A stretch of DNA of 64,000 bases, taken from Aquila chrysaetos chrysaetos. Its lineage: Eukaryota; Chordata; Aves; Accipitriformes; Accipitridae. The stretch spans positions 610,687 through 674,686 of the forward strand of contig NW_024470381.1 of NCBI RefSeq assembly GCF_900496995.4, given 5' to 3'. Below, piece after piece: positions 31,801 to 46,201 of this stretch. How positions within the stretch are numbered: the stretch's first letter is position 1; every line of letters starts with the position of its first letter. The translations under genes and the position numbers were made by a program. The notes below the pieces were generated by a model. It did not search any database, was not told the DNA's origin, and worked only from the letters and a program-made list of their open reading frames with translations.

Positions 31801-34164
31801 TGCATTATAGAGACAAGGACTGGGAGAAGCGGAGCATCATGTAGGTTTGGCCAGATCCCATCACCAGGAGATGCAGATTCTGATGGATGCACCCAGTTAA
31901 ATTTTTTTCTTTTTCTTCTCCAACACTATTTTTCTTCCCTCCCTTTCTACCTAACCCTCTCTTCTTCTTTAATGGTCTTTTAAATACTTTATAGCACATT
32001 TAATGATGCATTTAGCTTATACACAGCTGATATTTTCATCAGATGATAAAGGGGCTTTTACCTCTAGAGATCAAGGGCTAGAAATGCATGACATTTTTCC
32101 TTCACTGTAGCCATTAATTGCACTTTTTCGTTTCAAAGATATGATAAATCAGCTGAGTTACAGCTGCCCAGAGAAACATTTTTCTTTACACCTTCCCTGG
32201 CACAGCCCATACTGCGGAAAGCCACCCAGTGCATGCTAGGGAAGAAGTAGCCCAGGTCTGAAGAGAGGGAAAAAGACAGAGCATGGCAGCTTTCTACTAA
32301 ATAGCCTGATAAATGGGATTTTCTTTCTGCTGCCAGTTGTTTCTAGGATGCTACTAATTCTTTCACATAGAAAATTAGGTAGTGTGCAGACAAGAGGAGC
32401 TTTGCAAAAGCCAGGAGGAACCTCTGAGTACCCAAGCTGCTGGCCACCATGTGGGGTTTTTTTGCTGAGCTGTTTCTGCATGTAAATAAATCTTCTCTGA
32501 AGCAGAAGCAAGTTCAGGGCAGGACTCCCACCTTCCCATCCAGTATCCTTTTGACTCAGAATAACTACCAGGTTGCACTTTCAGCTGGCGGGAAACCACC
32601 ACCTTCCATGCAAGTCCCCACCAAAGAGCAAGCCCTTAGAAGACCGATGCAGTGAGTGTGTGCAGATTAAGCAGCAAGGTTTTTTTTTTTTTGTTGTTGT
32701 TGTTGTTTTCAGGTTCTGTTTGGGTTTTTTTGTTTGCAGCATTGCAGGTCTTCTGGAAGCATAACCCGCAGGCACTGTAGATTTGAGGTAATTAACGCTA
32801 AAATTGTGGCTCTTCACTAAGCACAGGAGAGCCTTGTGCATAATTAAGCTAGAAATAATAAAAGCCGGTATGAGAGAGATAAAACTACCTGCCCTGTCAT
32901 TTTTATTTACAAGTCATCCACATGCACCATGGGGAGTTCAAGCTGTGGACACTTAATTAGAGATGTTCAGTGATCATTTGTGGTGCTGGTGTGACCAACC
33001 TGGTTTAGCCAAAGTCACCCTGGTTCCCCATGCAGACATGAGATGCTGATGGGGTGAGGAGGGTGAATGTCACCCACAAATCCCCTGCAAGTGGGGAAAA
33101 AAGGGGTGGGGGGGTTGGCAAGTTTTTTTTAATCCCCATCTTGCTCTATGCTTTAGAGGAAGGAAACTTGCATTTCAGAGTGGAAACGGCCACAAATTGT
33201 GAATTTGCAGTTCTGCCATCATTTTAAAACTTTATATGGCCACAATAACGACACAAACTAAGAGGAGGAGAACATGCCTTCTGCTCTCCTGTCCCACTTT
33301 CACAGCTGCATGTGCTTTATGCACTTTTTTTTTTGCAAGGTCCATAATGCTAAAAAATGCTCCAAGAAACATTTACGACCTCTGCTGCCCTCCCTAACGC
33401 TAGTTGCAGCAGAAAGACATGCCTCTGCAGCTGCCGTGGCTCCAGGGAAGAGAAATATATATTAAACCTTAGCTGATTATTTGCAATCAGACCAGAAATG
33501 GCAGAGATACAGAGAGGAGGTAGAAGAGATGTGGTCCTCTTCATCTCCAGAAAGCTGCCTTCCAACGTGCCATTATACCTTGCATTGCCCTTGGATGCAG
33601 AATAGCCATGTGCAATGCAATATCCTCCTTGCAGACCATTTTTCAGGCCTGTTTTACATTAGCTATTTTGGCAAGGGAAGCTTTTCAGAAAGGACACACT
33701 ATTTTTTTTTACTTTTTTCCTTGTAATATTGAGTCAAGGTAAGCCCAGACAGGAGATACTACATCAGTGGGGTGAATGAAGAAGAGACAACTTCTGCCTC
33801 ATCGTCTACCTGCATTTTACATTAAACTTACTATTTTAGTGGATAGCAAGCTATAACATGAGCCTAAATACAAGAAGCCTGGCTTAAGCTGAAAAAGTCC
33901 CTCTTTTCTCATCACAAAGATAAAACACTCCTGCATGAGCTCAAGCCCCCTCAACCACTTCTCCAATTCATTAAAGACTAATTTCTTGGCTATTTGAGAG
34001 CTTTTCAAGGTCAGCCTGAAAGCAGCACACCTGTGAACTGCCTCCCAGAAGCCTGGCTTAGCCTTACATGGGCACAAAAGGCATAAATTTGATTTTTAAG
34101 AGGGGGGGTATTGTGCAAGGAGCAGAGCAACGCTTGCAAACAGCAGACCAGCAAGGGAATTTCC

Positions 34165-34179
34165 GGGGGGGGGGGGGGG
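34165..34179. repeat. Homopolymer of 15 G
   Basis: Uninterrupted G run on the + strand. Confidence 0.9.
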
Positions 34180-37100
34180 AAGAAATATAAAAGATTGCTG
34201 GAGGTGAAGTTTTGCTGGTATTGCAACTGAAGAAATAGGATATATGGAAGAGATTCTCAAATGGGCAATGGCACAAGAAAAACTGATACAGAAATACTAG
34301 AAATCTGAATTATCCTCTATCTCTAAATTCATCAGCAGATGAAATTTTTTTATTTTTGGGCACCAAAATCTGTAACAGAAGAGTTTATCCAGGAGAGAGG
34401 AGCATATGCTGAGTAAAAGGAAAGGAAAACTCCCCAAAACCCAGTGATTCATGGTGCTGGTTGGCCTGAAAGAAGTGGGTTGAGTCAGGAAATTGTTTTG
34501 GTTGGGCAAATTAAAGCCAGTTAGATATGCATAAGGCATATCATCTAGGGTGGATAGGGGGAAAATGGGCTTCAAATCCATAAGGAATCAGTTGCTGTGT
34601 GGAAACTCTGATTTTCCACTTTTAAACACTTACCTAGCTGTAATTCTTAACATTTTACTGGCAGACACTGGTGGTTTTTTTTTTTTTTTTTTTAATTCTC
34701 CCCATTTTGTTGTTGTTGTTGGTTTTTGTTTGGTTTTTTTTTTTCTTTGTTTGGGGTGCATGGGTAGTGTTTTGTTTCTTTCTTGGTTTTTTAGGGGGTT
34801 TTATTTTGCTTTCTGTTTTGCAGAAAGTCTTCCTGAATAGACATTTCTCCCCTGCTCTCCCATCTGCAGCACCCTGGGCAACTCACACCATTTTTGCTTT
34901 TTTTTTTCTTGCTTTGCCTTTGAAGTTTAGCACCAGCCATGATTCTGCAAAGTTATAACCCAACTTGTTACAACCAGGTTAGAAAGCTTGTTTTATAAAC
35001 CAAATGACCCAGAAACCTTAAGGCTTGGTGAGAATGGGACAATTGTAACATTGAATAAAAATGGAAATTCACGTGCACAGGGAAAGATAGCACCAGGTGA
35101 GGAGATTTTAAATGCAGTTCCCATCTTGTTAAATCCTCAGCTCTCAAAAAAGAAGCAAGAAAACCAAAATACACAAACCAAACCCAAAATACACCCTACT
35201 CTTGAGTTTGCTCATATTGACTTTCTCCCATTTTTCTCCCCAGAATGCATTTCTGATGGTGATGCAGAAGTTCAAAGTGTGCAGCAGATGCAATTAAATT
35301 AAAGCTACAGCAAGAGGAAGGAGAGTCTGAAATAAGATTATACAGACAATTCTATTAAAATTTCCTTCTTATTCAGAGAGCGCTTGATGGACAGCTTGAA
35401 GAATGGCTTAATTACAGTTTTAAACCTGTGCAGAATCAGACGTTTACCATACTGCTCGAGTTATTAACTCTGATTTCACAGGAACAAGCGATAAAATAGA
35501 TACTGCAGGTTTACCTGTGCATTTCTCAATGCAAATTTAAAAAAAAGGAGAATTTGAAGGATATATGTACACCCAAGAGACAGCAGATATCTCATAGTTG
35601 AGTGGATAGAAGTGGAACAAGATCCAGCTGTCAGAGGTATAAACCAGATACACCCATGCAGGAGGTGACAAATTGATGATCACAATAAAACCAGACTCAC
35701 TTTGAACTGGTACAGATGACAGCGAGCACGTCAAGGTGCAGAAGTCCTCCGATTTCTGAAGGAATTTCAATAAAACATTAAGAGAAGAATTTTTAACATG
35801 TATTTTTAAAACCAATCCTTGTTCCCAACCTAGTTCAGTCCTTTTAACAGCCCTTGCACCATAAAAGTTCCTGAGTCATCCTCATTTTTAAGTAAATCCT
35901 TGAAAATTACTGAAGCGTGGAAAAAATGTAGACTGCTGAAAATGACACATTTCCTACTTTAAAAAAAATAATTAAAATAAACTATTTAAATTAGAAAAAG
36001 TAGGGGGGGAGGGGAAAGCACCCCAAACCATTCACAATATATTCCCAGCATGGAGATGAGGGGAAAAGTGTCTTTTTTTCCACCTAAATGGCTTAGCTGG
36101 GTTGAAAACCTTCTCTAAGCATTTGCAGGAGCTCTTCCCAGGATGTCACCTTAGTTTGAGCAGTAAAATGGGGTGAAGGTGAAGGGTGTGTGCAAATTCA
36201 GTCCTGTTTGACTGAATTAAGAATATAAATTGATTTTCCCCCTTTTCTCTGATTCAGAGTGCCTCCTAAATAAAGCAACACAGTTAATGAACTGGGGTAT
36301 GGTTCAAATCCCAATTACCCCAGCAAAAGCCAACTAGCTAGATGCCATGGTGGGCGGCGGAAGGGGGAGCTCAGCCCATGGTGTGAGCAACATCTCTTGG
36401 AGAACAGGTTTGATTATGTCTTCTCAACATTTCAAATGTAATTTTTGGGGATTTCAGGTCTTTCATGCTCTGGCTCGGAGTGCAGTGGCTCTACGCGCCT
36501 CCAACATCTTTTACATCAAGATATTGCCCATGAAGGGTGAGCCTCCATCCTCTAGCACCAAGTCAACCCAAGACTTGAGTGTGAAGAGCTTTGGGGCTTT
36601 TTTTCCTCCCTAAAATATAAGGACTGCTAATAAATCTACTGAGCCGAGAAATTCTGCCCTGTGTGACCCTTTCTGTCAAAGCAAGGCTGGGAGGGAAGCC
36701 TGCATTGTCCACAAGCTCATCAGCTCTTACAGCAGTTGCCAGTTAACACAAGAGCCCATAGGAAGGCTTTGCCTGTGCCTCCTGATCTGCTTTTATCCAT
36801 CCTGTTCATGTCAGTGGTAAGCTCTCTGGGCGGGGATTTGTCTCCTGTAACTTCATCTCTGAGGATGAGCAGGGCTACTAGGGTTTGAAGTGCCACCATG
36901 ACACAAGAAAAACTCCTGAAGTTGCAGCATCAACCGTCCTGAGCAGGGCCACCAGAGAAACACATAAAACTCTGTTATGGGTTTGTGTGGCATGGTTTTT
37001 TTGGTAGCAGGGGAGGGGCCGCAGGGCCGGCTCCTGGGAGAAGCTGCTCGAAGCTCCCCCGGCTCCAAGCCGGACCTGCCTCTGGCCAAGGCCGAGCCCG

Positions 37101-37293
37101 TCAGTGACAGTGGTAGCGCCTCTGGGAGAACAGATTTAAGAAGGGGAACTGGTAGTGAGTAGGGGGATTGGAATGTGAGAGGAACCCCTCTGCGGATACC
37201 GATGTCAGTGAAGAAGGAGGGGGAGGAGGGGCACCTGAGGAGGTGGATGCCCCCGCAGCCCGTGGTGAGACGGCAGGCTGTCCCCCCCAGCCC

Positions 37294-37623
37294 ATGGAGG
37301 TGAATGGTGGAGCGGAGGCCCCCAAACATGGCCGTGACTCCATGGGAAAGCCCACGCTGGAGCAGCGTGTGACTGAAGATCGGCCCGTGGAAAGGACCCA
37401 CGCCAGGGAAGTTTGTGAGGAACTGCAGCCCGCAGAAAGGACTCACATTGGAGAAGTTCATGAAGGACTGTCTCCCGTGGGAGGGACCCCACGACGGAGC
37501 AGGGGCCGAGCGCGGAGTCCTCCTCCCCCCGAGGAGGAAGGAGCGGCAGAGACAAGGTGTGAGGAACCGACCCCAGCCCCGTCCCCTGCTCCCCTGGGGA
37601 GAGAGAACCGGGAGTGGGGCTGA
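37294..37623 (+). other. 109-codon open frame inside the long LTR
   Basis: An ATG-started frame within the LTR, rich in Glu, Arg, Gly and Pro, containing two copies of a 15-residue repeat (…ERTHAREVCEELQPA / ERTHIGEVHEGLSPV…) from the tandem repeat. I recognise no domain. The high GC content makes stop codons rare, so the frame may be fortuitous. It would need to be preserved in other genomic copies to be taken seriously. Confidence 0.25.
37386..37475 (+). repeat. Two 45-bp tandem repeat units within the long LTR
   Basis: Units 37386-37430 and 37431-37475 align without gaps (CGTGGAAAGGACCCACGCCA and CGCAGAAAGGACTCACATTG at their starts). A third, partial unit (CGTGGGAGGGACCCCACG) follows at 37476. 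The length is a multiple of three. Confidence 0.8.
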
Positions 37624-37905
37624 GGCGGGAAGGAGGGAGGGCGGGGGGGAAGCTGTTCTCAGGTTGGGTTTTACTTCCCAATATCCTTGTTTTGATTTGA
37701 TTGGTAGCAAATTAAATGGATTTTGTTTCTTCCCCAAGTTGAGCCTGTCTTTTGCCCATGACCATAAGTGGGGAGTGATCCCTCCCTGTCCTTGTCTCGA
37801 CCCACAAGCCTGCCTTTATATTTCTCCTCATCCCACCGTGGCCGGGAGGGGAGTGAGCAAGCGGCTGCGTGGTGCTTTGTTACTGGCTGGGCTTAAACCA
37901 CGACA

Positions 37906-40900
37906 AACTCTTACTGAAAACATCTGTGGCCTTTCCTTGCCCCATCTTCTTCATCTACATGCGGTCCCGTAGCAAACCCTACTCATCTAAACACAATCCT
38001 TGTCCTCAAATGCCAGACATCCTGTTGAGAAGCGATGTGTGATTTGTGCATCAGCTCTACAGCTGCTGAAGATGGGATGATAGAACCCCACTTGCTGGTG
38101 AGAAGGTCCACTGACACCCAAAAAGAACCCAGCACAAAAAAATAATACACCAGCACTGATTGAACTCGCTGCCAGGACTTGGGCCATAGTCCAGCTCAAG
38201 GAGCTGCAGAGATGCACATCACATTTTTGGCTTCTCCCATTGCTCATCAATTAATACCCAACTCCAGCCCCAGGCGTTGAGGTTAACCACAGACACCGTA
38301 TTTCTGCTCAGTCTTGACATTTACATGCGCAACATTTCACCTGCCATTTCTTTAGCAGATGTTTTTTTTCCTTCAACCTCTCATTAATGCATCTTTGCAG
38401 GGTTAGCAGGAAGGTTATGTTTATTACCATCTCTTCATTGATTCTCCCTAGAGAAGGTGCTGGCAGGCGGGCAATCCCACGATATATCGGCCCACTTTAA
38501 GCAGATCACCACTGCCAGAGCCATTACCACACTGTCCGTTGTTATTCTACAGCTTGAATGATTTGACCAATTCATCTGCAGAAGATAAATAAATAGTGTG
38601 AGACAGATGGTTCAATTTTGGCTCTGCTAAGGTTGGGAATGACCAGCAAAATTTCAAGCAAGGGACAGGGTGACGATGCAGTGATGCCTTCAAGGGAGAA
38701 GGTGGAGGAGACAAAGAGAGGACAAGAGCTATCTAGAGCCATTTTTGTACCAATCGGTCTGCAAAAAAGTAACCATTGTCAATTTAGGAACAGACAGTTC
38801 CCACCTCTTATGTGAAGGCTATTGCAATTTAGAGCTGTGTTCCTAGAAGAATTTTAAGGTTTGCATCCCTGCACCATGTCCTACCACTGCTTTGCATAAT
38901 TTATATGCATTTGAAGCAAGTTCATGGGCTAACACTATCTTTAGCAAACCCAGTTTGCTCTTAAATGGACAAATGCCCTCTCCTTTCATGACTTTTCTTG
39001 CATCACTCCTTTATTTGCCTTCTGGGAAGAGCATGAGTCACACAATTAATCCAGGCTTCCCTCCTGAAAAAAAAACCAAAACCAGAGCAGATTTATGGAT
39101 TGTTTGTGCAGGTTTTTTGGAAGAGAAAAGTAAACAAACAAGCAGCCTGTGAGGCTGTGAAATTACTAACACGAGCCTACAACCGACTTGTCTGCAGCAG
39201 CTGCAAACCAGGCTCAGCAACCCCCAGCATCCCATATCACATACGAGCAGAGATAACAGCAATTTGCTTGAGGCAACCAAGAGAATCAGGTCCAAGAAGA
39301 AGACAGACCTCTTGACTCAGAATTGCCCAGTAATCAGGTTTTTTTTACCCATGTTCAAGCAAAAGGCTGCAAAGCCACAGAGCCATGCACATGTTTGCAA
39401 TCAATCCTTGGAAGACGACAGGATGATTACTCCATCACACTCACCATGCAGCCGGTGACACCGTGCCCATCAGTCATCCTCATTCCTACCAGTATATTCC
39501 ATTCCCAAATGCGCTTACACAACCCAGCATCCACCCGTGCAACTGGGCATCTGTGACTGGTACCCAATATCAGGTGACAGCATCCCAGTCTGCATCACGG
39601 TATCTTAAGGATACAGCCAGAATCATCTAATGTATATTCACAGTGCCCTGCAAACTGCAATTTAGCAGGGAGGAACACCCAGACAAGCAGTAATTTATTG
39701 TTGTTTGGATCATGGTGGCACTAGCTGTTTGCAGTTAAAGAGGAGCCCCATTAAGACTAGACAGGACACAGATAGAGGGAATATCTGCCAGAAACAGCTC
39801 TTGGCTCACTAAGGTAAGGAAAAGTAATTACCCCTACAAAACTTAAGGCTGGAGACTGCCTGAAGGACTCACATGGAAAGTCAGCACCAAACGACCAAGA
39901 TGGCAGGACAGGAAGGCTGAAGACTCGGTGCAAGACTGGGAGAGAAGGGGACCTCCTGAGATCACCCCCTTCCCCACAGCTTGTCCAAGAGTGGTGAGCG
40001 TTCAAGTCTTCTCATCTCAGGGATGCCACCTGCATAATGCACTGCTTCACAATGTTAGTCCACCCCTTGCAGCAAGAGGAATATTTGTAACGTGTTTTCA
40101 GCGTGGCTTGTTAAGGGAAAAAAACAACTACATGCAATTACGACCAATGGTGAAGCTCTGAAGTCAACTCAAGCTGTAGATTGCATACCAGCAAAAGATT
40201 CTCAAAAGGATTTGTTCCTCCTCTCCTCTTCCCCAAGAAAGCAGTAATAAGGGAAAATCCTATTTATATGTCGCTTCTGGGGGGGAGGATCAACAATAGC
40301 TGCCCAAGAAAACAGAAATATTGCTCTAGCTCATTAAAATACCGCGAGCAATTACCATCTCAGCAGGTGTGATTTTGTAGTAGGGCACATGCAAACCGAA
40401 ACACAATATAATGTTCTCAGGTTTCACACCAAGGGTTTTTTTTTGCAGTTAGATTCTCATGCAGGCATGAACTACAACTTGAGCCAAGGGTGAAAGAAAC
40501 AGTCGGTTTGGGAAAAACAAGGGAATTTTGCAGAAGAGTAAGTAGGATCAAAACTGCAAGAAGCATGTCAGATTCTTCTCAGAAATACAGGACTGACCTT
40601 CAAGATAAATCTTCCAAACCCCAGGCAAAAACAGTAACCAAAAAATATGAAAAACAGGGGACCACTCAACAATTTAGGCTGGTGGAGACATCTGGAGGTG
40701 CCCAATTCAACCTGCCGCTCAAAGTAGGGCCAGCTCCAAAGGTAGAGCAGATTGCTCAGTGCCCTGTTGCATAGGGCTCTACATCAATGCTATGATAACT
40801 TCATATCCTGGCTCTAAAAACTTCTCCAGGACAGACTGCCTTGGACTGATGAAGCACACAGACTAGTCTCAAAAAAAAAACACCCCAAAACCCACCAAAA

Positions 40901-43900
40901 ATACAAACGTGTTGCAAAGACATTAATGCATTCCCTGCTCCTTCACTTGACATCTGCAAGTAGCCCTGGGCCTACACAGAGTAAATGTCCTTTAATAAAA
41001 ATCTATAAAGGAAGAAGCTTTGTCTGGATGTTGCCTGCAGTGCTTGGATTTCGTTACTCATCATCCACAATCCAAAGCATCCAACTCATCCCCCTTAATT
41101 CCCATATTTATAAGAGCTGCCTGCATCTGATGGATTATTTTTCATTATGCATCATTAGTTACGGTATTTAGAGAAGAGCCAAAGTGACAATGAAGATCAT
41201 TGTTCAAAACACCCAAATCCTTCAGAAAGAGCGAGCGAGCATCTTTTGTTTGCTCCTGGGATATCTGCAATAATTGAAATGCGAGCAGTCTGGGAACATA
41301 ATGCCATCGGGGAATGCAGCTCACCGCCGATCCAAGGTCAGTCGTTAGGGTGATGCCAGAACTGGAAATGGTAGACACACCTCTCACCCCAGCTCCATCG
41401 TCTAGACCATTGCTTTACACAGGGCAAGGGCAAGCTAAAGTCAATTAGGATCAGGTGTAAAAGGATGAAGATGACTTCCCATCCACACTGCTGGCCTCTA
41501 GACTACATCGTGGGGGAGAAGAGCATGGCCATGGACCCTGTGGCCTCAGCACAGACCCCAGCTAAGAGCATCTTGAGGGCATTAAGCCCTGGTTTAACTG
41601 GGCAGCACCTCTATGGGGAGATAAGTGGCCATACCTCTTCTCCACGCCTGGAAGAGCAGAGGCATCCCCTGGGGAAGACAACCACTCCCCCATCCCCATC
41701 TGTTCCTGCTCACCCATTGACTTGCCCAAGGCACGCAGGAGATTTGCTGAGCCACACAGAGCAGTTTTTATATGGCAGAGGGTTGGGAGAACCAGAGAGA
41801 GTCAAACCTCCCTTGCAAGCACTCAGCATCCCTCCTTCCAGCTTTCTCCCCCCCTCTGAAAGGAACCATTTCCACATATGCTGCAGTCTGGCAGCCGCCC
41901 AACTGCACTCATTAAGCAAGAGCTACTGCTCCCATAAATCAAGGAGCTGGCAGCTTGTTTAATGCAGGGAGCTGGGCTATGTTTAGCTGTTGAGCTCCCA
42001 GAATAGCATCTGTTCCCAGGTACAGACCACGGGCTCAGAGGCTGCCCCTCTCCAGGAGATGCCTGTGGGACTGGCAGCATCCTTTCAGGCTGGATTCTCA
42101 CCTCCTGCAGTCCTCAAAATAATGTTTATTTCAGACTCTGAAATGGGTATCGCGCTACAAAACGTCTACGGGGCCATGGATGCAACTGGCTGCGACAAAA
42201 AGCTGCGAGCTACCCCGTTAAAGCAGAATGGCCCTGGGCTGGGTCTTCCACCATCATCAAAACTCCCACTTTTGGGCTGTGAATCTCAATGTTTTCTGCT
42301 CCAACAGAAGGAAATAAATAAAAAAAAATTAAAAAAACCCCATGTACTGAAATGATAGAGGGAATAAATCCCTACCAAAGCAAAACGCCATTGCACATCG
42401 CCCTTGGGGAAGGCAACAAGAGAGCAAACATCCTGCAGCTGGTTTATCATAGAGCTTGCTAAGTCATGGGGGAAGGGGCTCAGACAACACCTTAAAGCCA
42501 AAGAGAAGTGACATTGCAAAGCCAGGAATGTTGCTTTTTTATTCTTAGCTGCAATTCTGTCCCAACCCAAAAACACTGCAAGTACCTTTATAACAAAATG
42601 GTGACCCAGATTCCCAGCACGCTCGTGCGCTTTCCCTTGCACATAGGAGAGGAGACAAGAGGTAACACCTTACGGTATGGAAATCCAGGGATTTTCCCCA
42701 TTTCTCACCAAAGCTTCAGGGAACATGCGGTAGCAGTCATTGCAGATCTGAACACCGTATCAGCAGTTGCAATTATTGCTTTCTCTTTCCTGTGCTTGTT
42801 ACCCAACTCCAAAGATTTGGAGCAGTATTCGCCTTCAACGCAGTGAGATATTTCACGCTATATGTATACAAACGCAGAAAAGGCCAGGTGATGCTTCCAG
42901 CAAAGCAGCTCAGTGTTTGCTCAGGGCACCAGAAAGCTCCTCAAATTGCTGAACTCTTTTATTTCTGAAATACTGAGAGAGAGGGGAGGTAAAAGCATGT
43001 GGGCTGTGGCTAACCCTGGGCAATTCCTGCTTGCTCAGCATTTCTTTTGGCCATGCCATGCCCTAGAGGAGCTTCTGGGCTCAGCACCAGAAAATGCGTG
43101 GACATCCCCCCTGCTTTTCTGGTAATGAGACAAGACACATGCAAGCAGGTAAATTTAGCAGCACAGGTCAGCAGGACTTGCCTTCAATTCTTCTCCTTTA
43201 TAAATGCATTTCTGGCAAAGAAAGTGTAGTCTGTATTTAAAAGCACAATTCAGCAGGTAGATGGTGTCCAGAGAAAGGACCAAGCAGTTGGGAGAACATG
43301 TTCTGCCATGCTCTTCTGTAGCTTGAAAGCCTAACTATGGAGTCGCTGGGAGCGGTTTTTCCGTAAACCTCTTAATTTCAGTGCACGGACAGCATGATGC
43401 CAAATCTGAGGACACAGACCCGTGCTAGCCCACACCACTGGTGTCACCTCCAAAAATCTAGTTCTGGTGCTCTTCACGCACAGATGCTGCAGCAAATTTA
43501 AAGGACTTGTGCTCCTCTTCCACCAAGCCTGCCCACGCTCACCACCCCTCAACAGGCAGGTAGTTACCTCTGCTGCATTGACAGGGAACAAGGGTCCAAA
43601 GATGGGCACCATCTCAACTGTGGATGCTTGCGGCATAGTGTCCACCCCTGAGGTCCTTGCCAGGGTTTGCGCTTGGCCACTCCAAGGGCAGTTAAGTTGG
43701 GGAGATGATGGGTCTTGCATATTTTTCTGAGCATCTGTCAGTCTCCCCCAGCACTGAATGAGAAATGTCTCTGACTGCAGCAGGGAAGAGCAGGGAAGGG
43801 GATCTCCTCCAAAAAACACTGTGGAGGTCCAACCAAGTGGGAGATCCAGCTTGGAGATCAGAGGAAAGTGCCTGGCCAGCGTGCCAGCTCTCCAGAGCTG

Positions 43901-46201
43901 CTCCACACCACCAGCCCCATCAGAGGCCACATTTTGGGGAATGTTTCAATGCTTTTGGAGTACCCTACAAGTTCTGCAGAGGGGCTCCAGGATGCAACAG
44001 CTCCTGTGCTGCTGAAAACTCCTCAAGCCCCAAAGCGGGACAGGATACGAGAGGTCAGGGATGACACCTGGATTTTAATCCAAGACTTAAAATTCTTCAA
44101 ACCAGAATTCTAGCATTTTCTTCTTCTTCTCTTCAGTGAACAGTTAAGGAATGCTGCTGAATTAGCAAAGGCTGTTATCTCCATGGATTTGGATCTTCTG
44201 TACTCCTCACAGCTCCTGTGACCTCCTCCAGACAGGACAAACCTGCTGAAGTATAAACCAGTGATGAGGATTAACTGTCAAGCAAAGAGAAAGGCTTCCA
44301 GCAAGAGGGAAGAGGAAAAACTCGAACAAGATGCCAACTCCTCAGCACCAAAACACCATCCAGCAGCTTTCCCTCCTGGCTGCCAGATGGTTTTTGGCCA
44401 TGTTGGCACCACTCCGCAGAAGCCCGTGATGCTGATTTGCATCGGCTGATCCACCTCTCCGCTCCCATCTGCACAAAGCCCCAGGGACTGGACTGGGTTT
44501 GCTGCAGCGCACGTCCAGCGCTGGCTGAAACTGGAAAGATGCTTGCCAGCCAAAATACAATTTGTTTAAGCCAATACATAATCAGATACAATCCCCAGCC
44601 CAGCCAGAGCTGTAGGACCTTGAACCTGGCAGGTCCTCCTTCTCATGCAGCTGAGCACCACTGGTAGAGGTCCTCCAGGCATTTCTCTTCCCTCTTTCAT
44701 AATCCAAATTGTTTGTTTCTTCCGAGAGCATCAGCTGCTGGCAGACAAGGAGTGAGCATGGGAACAGGACAGAAAGGTCAAACCATTTAAAATCAAGGAA
44801 TAAAAAAAATGTCAGGGCAGAAACATTAGTTGTGGCTTTCGCTTCCCATGTTGGCGTGCATCTCCCTAACCTTGAGTGTCCAGTTCTGCTTGACCAGCAT
44901 AGTTTGCTCTCTGTTAATGACATCCTCACTGCTGTCAGTAATTACTTACAGCTTCAAAACTATAGACCCCCATCTCCCAACTCCATACAAGCTGTATTTA
45001 TCAGCCTGCCACAGAGCATCCTGCATGTCAACGAGGAGGGCAAGGGATCCAGGTTCAGCTAACAAAGAAGGATGAATTATTACTCACATGCACCCTGATA
45101 AAAGGAACACAAATAGAGCAGAAACGAGCCAGCTCACTTAGGGAATGGAAAATTCACAGGGCAATGCTTCCATTTAAGTTTTCAATTTAGGATTTAATTT
45201 GCTCCTCATACACGGGAGCGGCAAATTAGTTGCCGTGATGGAAAATTTGCTTATAGCAACAAACTGCAGTCTTATTTCTCCCCTAAATATCTTACTAAAA
45301 GGGCTGATTGACTCAGACATTTCTCTGTCTGAAGCCTGCCTGCACCTGAGTCCCCTTCACATATTTAGTGGGGGTGTGTGAAATTTTAAGATATAATAGC
45401 TGATTCATTGCTTTAACAGGTATATTGTAGAACCCCACCCCACCGACACCACTATCACAGCAGTCTGAGACCTAAAAACTCACTTAATTCAGGATTGCTG
45501 GGCAAGTGTGGCAAGCAACGAACTCCACATGCTCACTGAAAATTAACATTCAGTTTAGAAGTGGCTCCACAACTGACCAGCTTTATTAACATTTAATTAT
45601 TAATTAGCCCACGTTGCTGTTGCCACCTGCTAGCTTGGGACTCTGCTCAGCCCAGCCGGGTTGGGTTTTAGTACCAATGGAGATATGCGATGTCAGTCTA
45701 CAGCATGACATTTACTTTTTTAAAATCACATACCTCCAAAGGGTAGACTGCAACCAAAAATATCTGTCTCATCCATAAGACAGTCCTATTCAACCTATGA
45801 GGACCATTACATCCATTATATCTAGGCAAGCCTAGAGATAAGATTCCTGTTCTCCTTGCTCCAAAGCCCCTCTCTCACGATGGAGTCAAGTCCACATGGC
45901 TGACAAAATGATGCCTGCAAATGGGTCTCACTGCACCTACAAGAGGTCTCCCTCTCCCTGCTCCAAGTCACTACTGTAGCATGAGACAAGGGTCTCTCCA
46001 TCTCTCTTCTTCTGGCTGAGCTGAAAGCAGAGCACAAGGTCTCCAGCCCCTTGCTGGACCCAGAGCTATCCCAGTATACAGAAGGGATGGCAACAAGAGC
46101 AGAAAGGTCAAGAGCACCAACCAAAGTCTCTGTCCAGGATCCCAACCCACTTCTTACCCCAAAAGAGAAGTCTTCTACAGGACAGCTCTTTTTTAAGGCA
46201 A
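37906..46201. other. Long non-coding stretch
   Basis: No exon, RNA gene or mobile element is recognised. Open frames are short and do not connect by good splice sites. Composition is about even, with a few AT-rich TTAATTA-containing blocks (for example 45090-45420). Confidence 0.4.

Larger units (their letters stand above)
28250..36972. other. Long non-coding stretch
   Basis: No convincing exon. Open frames up to about 170 codons (for example 31037-31546 +) show no domain and no splice or codon-bias support. Simple repeats: GT run at 28435-28448, AAAT repeats at 28841-28864, G15 at 34165-34179 and T-rich runs near 32690 and 34675-34750. The unique sequence resembles intron or intergenic DNA. 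Confidence 0.45.
36973..37905 (+). mobile_element. Long solo LTR (933 bp, TSD AACTC), relative of the A-E family
   Basis: Perfect AACTC flanks (36968-36972 and 37906-37910) enclose a 933-bp element that begins TGTTATGGGTTTGTGTGG and ends GCTTAAACCACGACA. The last 60 bp (GAGTGAGCAAGCGGCTGCGTGG…) closely resemble the end of copies A-E, so the two LTR types share a U5-like end but have unrelated 5' parts. The middle is GC-rich and holds a 45-bp tandem repeat and a 109-codon open frame from ATG at 37294. The 5-bp duplication again suggests an ERVL-type integrase. Confidence 0.85.

Noticed and set aside
36853..37737. 294-codon minus-strand frame across the long LTR
   Set aside because: Extends past the LTR start at 36973 and is antisense to the LTR; GC-rich sequence lacks stops by chance.
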